Positions 59,638 through 64,000 of a stretch of 64,000 nucleotides of DNA are shown in pieces. The translations under genes and the position numbers were made by a program. Positions within the stretch are counted from its first letter, which is position 1. The number at the start of each line of letters is the position of its first letter. Below the pieces are notes generated by a model. It searched no databases. It was given only the letters and a program-made list of their open reading frames with translations, and was not told where the DNA came from. Source of the DNA: an uncultured Candidatus Melainabacteria bacterium (GTDB taxonomy: Bacteria > Cyanobacteriota > Vampirovibrionia > Gastranaerophilales > Gastranaerophilaceae); assembly GCA_947364235.1 (NCBI GenBank), contig CANARY010000002.1:124001-188000 (forward strand), written 5' to 3'.

Positions 59638-59721
59638 ATGGAAAAGTTTTTGTCAGAATTGAATAATCGCCAAAACCCTTGCTCTGACATGGTTACAGCT
59701 GCTCGGGGGGGGGGGCTTTAG
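59638..59721 (+). CDS. 27-residue leader ORF with an 11-G tract, upstream of flagellin
   Basis: A short ORF (begins MEKFLSELNNRQ, ends in a Gly-rich tail) with AAGGAT nine bases before the ATG at 59638. It contains a run of eleven G (59705-59715) and stops at 59719-59721. With G11 it ends early. With ten G the frame stays open through the flagellin ribosome site and stops inside its first codons (TAA at 59800-59802 region). With nine or twelve G it stops about 20 bases before the flagellin. This is exactly how a slipped-strand switch works, but translation of the leader is not proven. Confidence 0.55.
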   Translation: MEKFLSELNNRQNPCSDMVTAARGGGL

Positions 59722-59724
59722 GAG

Positions 59725-59740
59725 CTTGGCTTTTGCCAAA
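59725..59740 (+). other. hairpin TTGGC-TTTT-GCCAA before flagellin
   Basis: A perfect 5-bp stem with a four-T loop, between the G-tract and the flagellin ribosome site. It might be a weak structure in the leader mRNA. Confidence 0.4.
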
Positions 59741-59746
59741 CGCCTA

Positions 59747-59784
59747 TTTTGTAGTTTCAATACCGGACTAAATATATTTACCCC
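59747..59784 (+). repeat. ATTTACCCC-family repeat upstream of the flagellin
   Basis: TTTTGTAGTTTCAATACC at the start and ATATTTACCCC at the end, with GGAGGTGCT (the flagellin ribosome site) following. Head (TTTGTAGT) and tail (ATTTACCCC) are shared with the units after the flagellin gene and the head/tail ahead of the MFS gene. Confidence 0.65.
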
Positions 59785-59793
59785 GGAGGTGCT

Positions 59794-61674
59794 ATGGCAA
59801 TAACCATTAACACCAACCTTTCATCTTTGATTACTCAATCAAACCTCAAACAATCCACCTTTGGTCTCAACCAGGCGATTGAGCGAATGACAACGGGATT
59901 TAAAATAAATGGAGCGAAAGACAACGCTGCAAATTATTCAATCTCGACTCAAATGAGTACGAAATTAAGCGCATATCAGGTGGCAGAAGACAATGCAGCG
60001 ACCGGCTTGGATTTGCTCACAACTGCTATGGACAGTCTGGATACAGTGTCTTCCAACTTATCCAGAATTAGAGATTTAGCAGAGCAGGCAGCAAATGGCA
60101 CTTATGGTGAAAGCTCATTAAAAGCTATTCAGTTGGAAATAAATGCAAGGCTTGAAGAGTGTAATAGAATTTTAGAAACAACAGAATATAATAAGATAAA
60201 GTTGTTTCAGGCAGAGCCGCCAGAACCGGAAAACGGCGGTAGTTTTATAGAAAAAATTACACCATTAAGTGCAGAAGAGGCTGTTGCTCAAGGTTACATA
60301 TTAATACGAACTGCGGATGAATTGCAGGCTATGCAGGACAATCTGGCTGGTAAATATATTTTGATGAATAATATCGACTTAGAAGGATTTGATTGGAATC
60401 CTGTAGGTATTGATTATAGAAATGTGTTTACTGGAGAATTTAATGGTAACGGGCATGTTATTCAAAATTTAACCATTAAATTAAGAGGTGCAAACTATAA
60501 TGCTCTTTTTGGTCGCACAGAAGGTGCAAAGATAGAGAATGTCGGTATTGAAAATGTACAATTAGTGTCTGAAACAGAAGATGCTTATGGCAGTTCTATA
60601 GCTTCTATTATTGCTTATGCAGGCGGAACAACTGTAACTAATTGTTATGCAGCCGGTAGTTTTCACGATGCCAAAATCTCCGGGCGTATAGGAGGTTTAG
60701 TTGCCTATGCAGAAAATACTAATATATCAGCTTGTTATACAGATGTTGATATAATTGCTAAGAATAGGCTGTTTGATAAAACTTATGCAGGGGGACTGGT
60801 AGGGGAGATGGAGTATGGTTCTGTAAACAATAGTTTTTCTCACGGTAACATTGTCACGTCAGAAATTACATACAGTGGCGGGTTTGCTGCTTACTTAGAC
60901 TCAGGATTTATTACAAATTGTTTTGCAACCGGAGATGTTGAATCAGATCGTTCTTCAGGAGGTTTTCTGTCAGCTTCTAGTAATGGCAGTTCAACGATTG
61001 TAATAAATAAATTGCTTACGGGATGTTATTCTACCGGAAAAGTAGTTGGTAATATTTATGATGACGTCGGTGGTTTTATGGGCTTTTTATCAGGTGAAGC
61101 AAAAGATTGTTACTGGAATACTGAAACTGCAGGTCAATCGAAAGGTGTTGGGCGATATACTGTTTTTAAAGATTACATTGATGGTACACGAGGTGTAACA
61201 ACGACTGAGATTGAAGAGTTGAAAACAAATGGAACACTTTTTAATCCGACTTTAAAAACAGCAGTGTTTCCTGTTGAAACATTGGAGCTTCCAAATGCAA
61301 TATCTTTTCAGGTGGGAGTTAATTCAAATGAATCGTCTCAAATTTCTCTGGATTTAGGTTTCTCACTAAAACTTGCATTGAATTGTATGGATTCTGCCTC
61401 AGCACGAAATGGGTTATTAAAGATAGATAGCTATCTAAATAAAATAAACGAAAAACAAACCGAATACGGTGCATGCCAGAACCGGTTAGAAAGCGCTTTA
61501 GAAGAGATTAATACACATTACGAAAATCTTCTATCCAGCTGTTCAACATTGAGAGACGCAGATGTAGCTCAGGAGAGCTCGGCTTATATTAGAAACCAAA
61601 TTTTACAGCAGGCGGGTGCGGCTTTGATTGCAACTGCTAATCAAACACCAGCGATTGCGTTGCAGCTGCTATAA
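59794..61674 (+). CDS. flagellin with GLUG-type repeat domain in place of D2/D3
   Basis: A 626-residue flagellin. The N-terminal D0/D1 domain (1-145) is typical: INTNLSSLITQSNL, QAIERMTTGFKINGAKDNAA, ATGLDLLTTAMDSLD. The C-terminal D1/D0 (about 500-626) ends ILQQAGAALIATANQTPAIALQLL. Residues about 150-480 are unlike normal flagellin. They contain a FIVAR-like start (ADELQAMQDNLAGKYIL) and several GLUG-type repeats (GGLVAYAENT, GGLVGEMEYG, GGFAAYLDSG) with Cys pairs (NCYAAG, ACYTDV, NCFATG) usual in beta-helix adhesins. The ribosome site is GGAGG. Preceded by the G-tract leader and followed by the 51-bp array. A flagellum with a surface-exposed adhesin-like domain is inferred. Confidence 0.88.
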   Translation: MAITINTNLSSLITQSNLKQSTFGLNQAIERMTTGFKINGAKDNAANYSISTQMSTKLSAYQVAEDNAATGLDLLTTAMDSLDTVSSNLSRIRDLAEQAANGTYGESSLKAIQLEINARLEECNRILETTEYNKIKLFQAEPPEPENGGSFIEKITPLSAEEAVAQGYILIRTADELQAMQDNLAGKYILMNNIDLEGFDWNPVGIDYRNVFTGEFNGNGHVIQNLTIKLRGANYNALFGRTEGAKIENVGIENVQLVSETEDAYGSSIASIIAYAGGTTVTNCYAAGSFHDAKISGRIGGLVAYAENTNISACYTDVDIIAKNRLFDKTYAGGLVGEMEYGSVNNSFSHGNIVTSEITYSGGFAAYLDSGFITNCFATGDVESDRSSGGFLSASSNGSSTIVINKLLTGCYSTGKVVGNIYDDVGGFMGFLSGEAKDCYWNTETAGQSKGVGRYTVFKDYIDGTRGVTTTEIEELKTNGTLFNPTLKTAVFPVETLELPNAISFQVGVNSNESSQISLDLGFSLKLALNCMDSASARNGLLKIDSYLNKINEKQTEYGACQNRLESALEEINTHYENLLSSCSTLRDADVAQESSAYIRNQILQQAGAALIATANQTPAIALQLL

Positions 61675-61689
61675 GTTTGCAGGTTCAAA

Positions 61690-61865
61690 TTCAACCCAAT
61701 ACATTTACCCCTGCAATTACTTTAGATTTGTAGTCCTAAATCCAACCCGATACATTTACCCCTGCAACTACTTTAGATTTGTAGTCCTAAATCCAACCCA
61801 ATGCATTTACCCCTGCAACTACTTTAGATTTGTAGTCCTAAATCCAACCCAATGCATTTACCCCT
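61690..61865 (+). repeat. 51-bp tandem array, about 3.5 units, after the flagellin gene
   Basis: Units at 61690-61740, 61741-61791, 61792-61842 and a partial unit to about 61865. Each has T-C-C-A-A-C-C-C near the start, ATTTACCCC in the middle and ACTTTAGATTTGTAGTCCTAAA at the end (seen in two pieces). Units differ by a few bases; 51 is a multiple of three, so the array happens to be open in one frame. Its tail runs into a C-rich stretch (61857-61871). It is in the 260-bp gap before the acidic protein. Confidence 0.85.
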
Positions 61866-61934
61866 CCCCCCTTTTACAAATCGAAAAAAATAATGTATAA
61901 TTAGGCATGTGATAATCTTATCAGGAGGGTTTTT

Positions 61935-62327
61935 ATGAAAGAAGAATTTACAACTAATGCTAGACGCTGGTACGATAAGGATCCGGTTTTATCTTCTGCT
62001 ATGAAAACGCTTGAAGAGTCTGATGATGAAACTCAAATAAAGGTTGCGCTTAACCTTATTAAAATTATCACAGAACATCATCTTTCAAGTACCGAATACG
62101 AATCTGTTGAAGATATTGTTTCTGCAACAGAAGATGTCATGGATGAGTCTAAACATGGACGCTGGTATGATTTAGATGGTACCTTGAGAACTGCAATAAG
62201 CTTGCTCCAAAATTGCCCTGACTCAACCAGAAGCGTTATTGCTAAAGAAATGGCTAAAAACGTTATTGAAATCATCAAAAAAGAAGAAGATGTTGATGAT
62301 GTTGAAATAGAAATTCCTGAAGAGTAG
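61935..62327 (+). CDS. small acidic protein with internal duplication
   Basis: A 130-residue acidic protein, not recognised. Two helical repeats are visible: ARRWYDKDPVLSSAMKTLEE and HGRWYDLDGTLRTAISLLQN, each with an R-W-Y-D-x-D pattern, a long helix and a linker (HHLSSTEYESVED), so an ancient duplication is likely. The C-terminus is very acidic (EEDVDDVEIEIPEE). A TATAAT-like box lies about 40 bases upstream and AGGAGGG precedes the ATG. Small helical repeats often bind other proteins or peptides; nothing more can be said. Confidence 0.65.
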   Translation: MKEEFTTNARRWYDKDPVLSSAMKTLEESDDETQIKVALNLIKIITEHHLSSTEYESVEDIVSATEDVMDESKHGRWYDLDGTLRTAISLLQNCPDSTRSVIAKEMAKNVIEIIKKEEDVDDVEIEIPEE

Positions 62328-62339
62328 GTTTTTATAATC

Positions 62340-64000
62340 TTAATCTATATCAATCGGGCTTCTTTGGATAAGCTCAATTGCTTCGCGTGCTGTGAATACT
62401 AAATCTTCCGGGATGTTTGATATAGTGCAGAACTGGCGGAGTACATCAATTACTCGCTTAAAACTGCGTACAATATCGCCTTCACCCATATCAACTTCAT
62501 CAATTATGCTGTCCCACTCAGCTCCATTAACCCACATTTCTATCAGCGGTGAATAAAAACCATTTATGTACATAGCATCTTCAACGTCATGATTTTTTTG
62601 TTTTTTGTCCAGCTCGCGTTTGATATCTTTGATTTTATTTAATCTTTTTCTGACTGTTGGTGATAGCGGAAGCTGCGAGTATAAATCTGCGCGCATATCT
62701 TCTGTTGTTATTGCGCACACAACGCTTGCAAGCTCGGCAGGGGTAAGTCCTTCCAGCACACCTGAAAAAATAACCTGTGCTAAGAATAATTCGTTTTCAG
62801 AACGAATTTGTGAAATTATAACTCCCCTCTCTGTCGGATAATCATCTTTGAGATAGCCGTAATCCATAAGCACAGCTCTGTGTGACAGGAATTTATTCCA
62901 GAATAAATCCTTTTGTTTTGCAATTTCTTTCTCTAAAGCTTTTTGCTTGGAGTTATATCTTTGAAGGACATCAATTGTTTTCATATGTTTTTTGAAAAGT
63001 TTACAAGTGTCGCATTCGTAAGAGTGCATTTTTTCAAGCATTAATTTGGTTTGGTGCCCAAACTCTTTAGCTTCCGGAGAAAGCGGACGGTTCTTTTTCT
63101 TTTCCTGTTTTTGGATTGTCTTAAAAACCCGCCTGTTTTGAACGTACATATCTTTCAATTTATTATACTCAAGCAGGTCTTCGTTTGTCTTTTTACAATA
63201 ACATTCAAAAGAATTGCATTCACAAATTTTTGAATCATACTCTTCTTTTAAAGCCAAGAATGGTTCAATACGAGAGTTTGAAGAGAAATAACCGAAACTT
63301 TTCAAAACAAGCTCTTTTGCTTCTTCCAGAGAAAATCTTTGAAGCAGGTTTAAAACCATTGAATAACTTGGAGAAAACTTGCTCTCAAGCGGATTTGCAT
63401 CGCTTAAAACCAGCTCTGCAACTTCTTCAGGAGTTTGAAAAGGTGTTCCTGCTATTACAACATAGCCTATTTCATCCATTCCGCGCCTGCCTGCACGACC
63501 TGACATCTGGAGAAATTCACTTGGAGTAAGAGTCCTGTGTCCGCTGTCTGTACGCTTGCTAATCGAGCTTATTACAGTCGAACGAGCCGGCATGTTTATT
63601 CCTGCAGCAAGAGTTTCTGTTGCAAAAACAACTTTGATTAAGCCTTTTTGGAAAAGCTTTTCTACAAGTATTTTCCAGCCGGGAAGTAAGCCGGCATGAT
63701 GCGATGCTACTCCTAACATTAAATATTCTATATGTTTGTTTTTGTAAAGGTAAGGATTTTCTGCTATATAATCGTCTATAATCTGCTTAATCTCTTCCTG
63801 CTCTTTTGGAGTTACAAGACAAAGAGATGCACATTTTTCCATTTGTTCGTCGCATTTTTTGCGAGAGAAGGTAAAATAAATTGCAGGAAGCATTTTTTGT
63901 TCGTGAAGATTACGGACAATGTCTTTAACTGTATTTCTTTTTTGAACAGCTTTTCCGCGTTTGAATTCTTTTTTTTCAGGCTTGATTTTCTTGTTAAGCG
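62340..64000 (-). CDS. Ski2/Mtr4-like superfamily II RNA helicase (partial)
   Basis: C-terminal part of a DExH-box helicase; the ATP-binding half lies beyond the right edge, and the frame stays open to it. Visible are LPAIYFTFSRKKCDE, GVASHHAGLLPGWKILVE, VVFATETLAAGINMPARSTV, and motif VI QMSGRAGRRGMDEIGYVV, all of the Ski2/Mtr4 group. A helical stretch with cysteines (CECNSFECYC, CDTCKLF) follows, with the DSHCT-like C-terminal region (YSQLPLSP). The group acts in RNA turnover. The stop lies 13 bases after the acidic protein's stop (convergent). Confidence 0.9.
   Translation of the reverse strand, partial: LNKKIKPEKKEFKRGKAVQKRNTVKDIVRNLHEQKMLPAIYFTFSRKKCDEQMEKCASLCLVTPKEQEEIKQIIDDYIAENPYLYKNKHIEYLMLGVASHHAGLLPGWKILVEKLFQKGLIKVVFATETLAAGINMPARSTVISSISKRTDSGHRTLTPSEFLQMSGRAGRRGMDEIGYVVIAGTPFQTPEEVAELVLSDANPLESKFSPSYSMVLNLLQRFSLEEAKELVLKSFGYFSSNSRIEPFLALKEEYDSKICECNSFECYCKKTNEDLLEYNKLKDMYVQNRRVFKTIQKQEKKKNRPLSPEAKEFGHQTKLMLEKMHSYECDTCKLFKKHMKTIDVLQRYNSKQKALEKEIAKQKDLFWNKFLSHRAVLMDYGYLKDDYPTERGVIISQIRSENELFLAQVIFSGVLEGLTPAELASVVCAITTEDMRADLYSQLPLSPTVRKRLNKIKDIKRELDKKQKNHDVEDAMYINGFYSPLIEMWVNGAEWDSIIDEVDMGEGDIVRSFKRVIDVLRQFCTISNIPEDLVFTAREAIELIQRSPIDID

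Noticed and set aside
61690-61865. CRISPR array
   Set aside because: The units are contiguous tandem copies without unique spacers, and no cas gene is nearby.
61628-61900. A 90-residue frame with a repeated 17-residue pattern across the 51-bp array
   Set aside because: It exists because the unit is a multiple of three. It overlaps the flagellin end, lacks a ribosome site and has no real start.

Overview
The window is AT-rich, gene-dense bacterial chromosome with almost no rRNA/tRNA or classical mobile DNA. It encodes a diderm envelope (MlaE-MlaF-MlaD lipid transport, lipid-flippase-like ABC exporters, GDP-mannose synthesis, LspA), a full peptidoglycan-precursor cluster, a FliA-type sigma factor and a flagellin. 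The mix of AT-rich host-associated style, a cyanobacterial-type Mla set without MlaB/MlaC, a flagellin/FliA pair and lineage-type hypothetical proteins with a short N-terminal FKG/FKS motif fits a gut Vampirovibrionia ('Melainabacteria', Gastranaerophilales). This is an inference from gene content and style, not a database result.

Layout. 1-6.0 kb (minus): pyrG (cut by the left edge), gatC, mtaB, manC and an ABC exporter. 6.1-9.1 kb (plus): mlaE-mlaF-mlaD. 9.2-12.3 kb: a small XRE regulator, then purine nucleoside phosphorylase, rqcP-like, yjbQ-like, bioD-like, rsmD. 12.3-14.5 kb: an alpha-oxoamine synthase overlapping an extended SDR, which may be a serine-palmitoyltransferase/ceramide-reductase-like pair. 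14.6-19.6 kb: tightly overlapped murC-murB-ddl-ftsQ-hemW. 19.7-23.9 kb: fliA, pheS, sdaAA-sdaAB and a receiver-domain protein. 24-36 kb: an exported protein, lspA, rluD-like, a SWIM-SNF2 helicase, a phosphatase-like protein, ruvC, an activase-related protein, a MacB-like permease, a uridine-kinase-like protein, trmD-rimM and a zinc-ribbon/RG-rich disordered protein. 36-43 kb: a lineage-type membrane protein, cysE-cysK-tyrS, another membrane protein, rarA, rpsT. 43-50.6 kb: a large acidic HerA-like protein with a PcrA-like tail, an M16 homologue without its zinc motif, an M14 amidase-like protein, uppS, class II aldolase and a degenerate PurD homologue. 50.6-64 kb: RHH regulator, MFS transporter, AbrB-type antitoxin-like gene with a divergent small ORF, coaE, rluB-like, ybgC-like, gloA-like, ABC exporter, BI-1/YccA, rmuC, an orphan OmpR-type regulator, flagellin, a small acidic protein and a Ski2-like helicase cut by the right edge.

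The most unusual part is 59.6-61.9 kb. A flagellin whose variable region is replaced by GLUG-type repeats is preceded by a short leader ORF containing an 11-G tract. Loss of one G would extend the leader across the flagellin start codon, so the arrangement looks like a phase-variation switch. The gene is bracketed by members of a repeat family ending in ATTTACCCC, which also occurs upstream of the MFS gene and forms a 51-bp tandem array downstream of the flagellin.

Other notable points: a 52-53-bp palindromic element in two copies (6.9 and 49.2 kb), several genes with an extended -10 box only 7-11 nt upstream of the start codon (probable leaderless or nearly leaderless mRNAs), and several apparent pseudoenzymes (PurD-like, M16, HerA-like). 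All functional calls come from reading motifs by eye; no similarity search was run.
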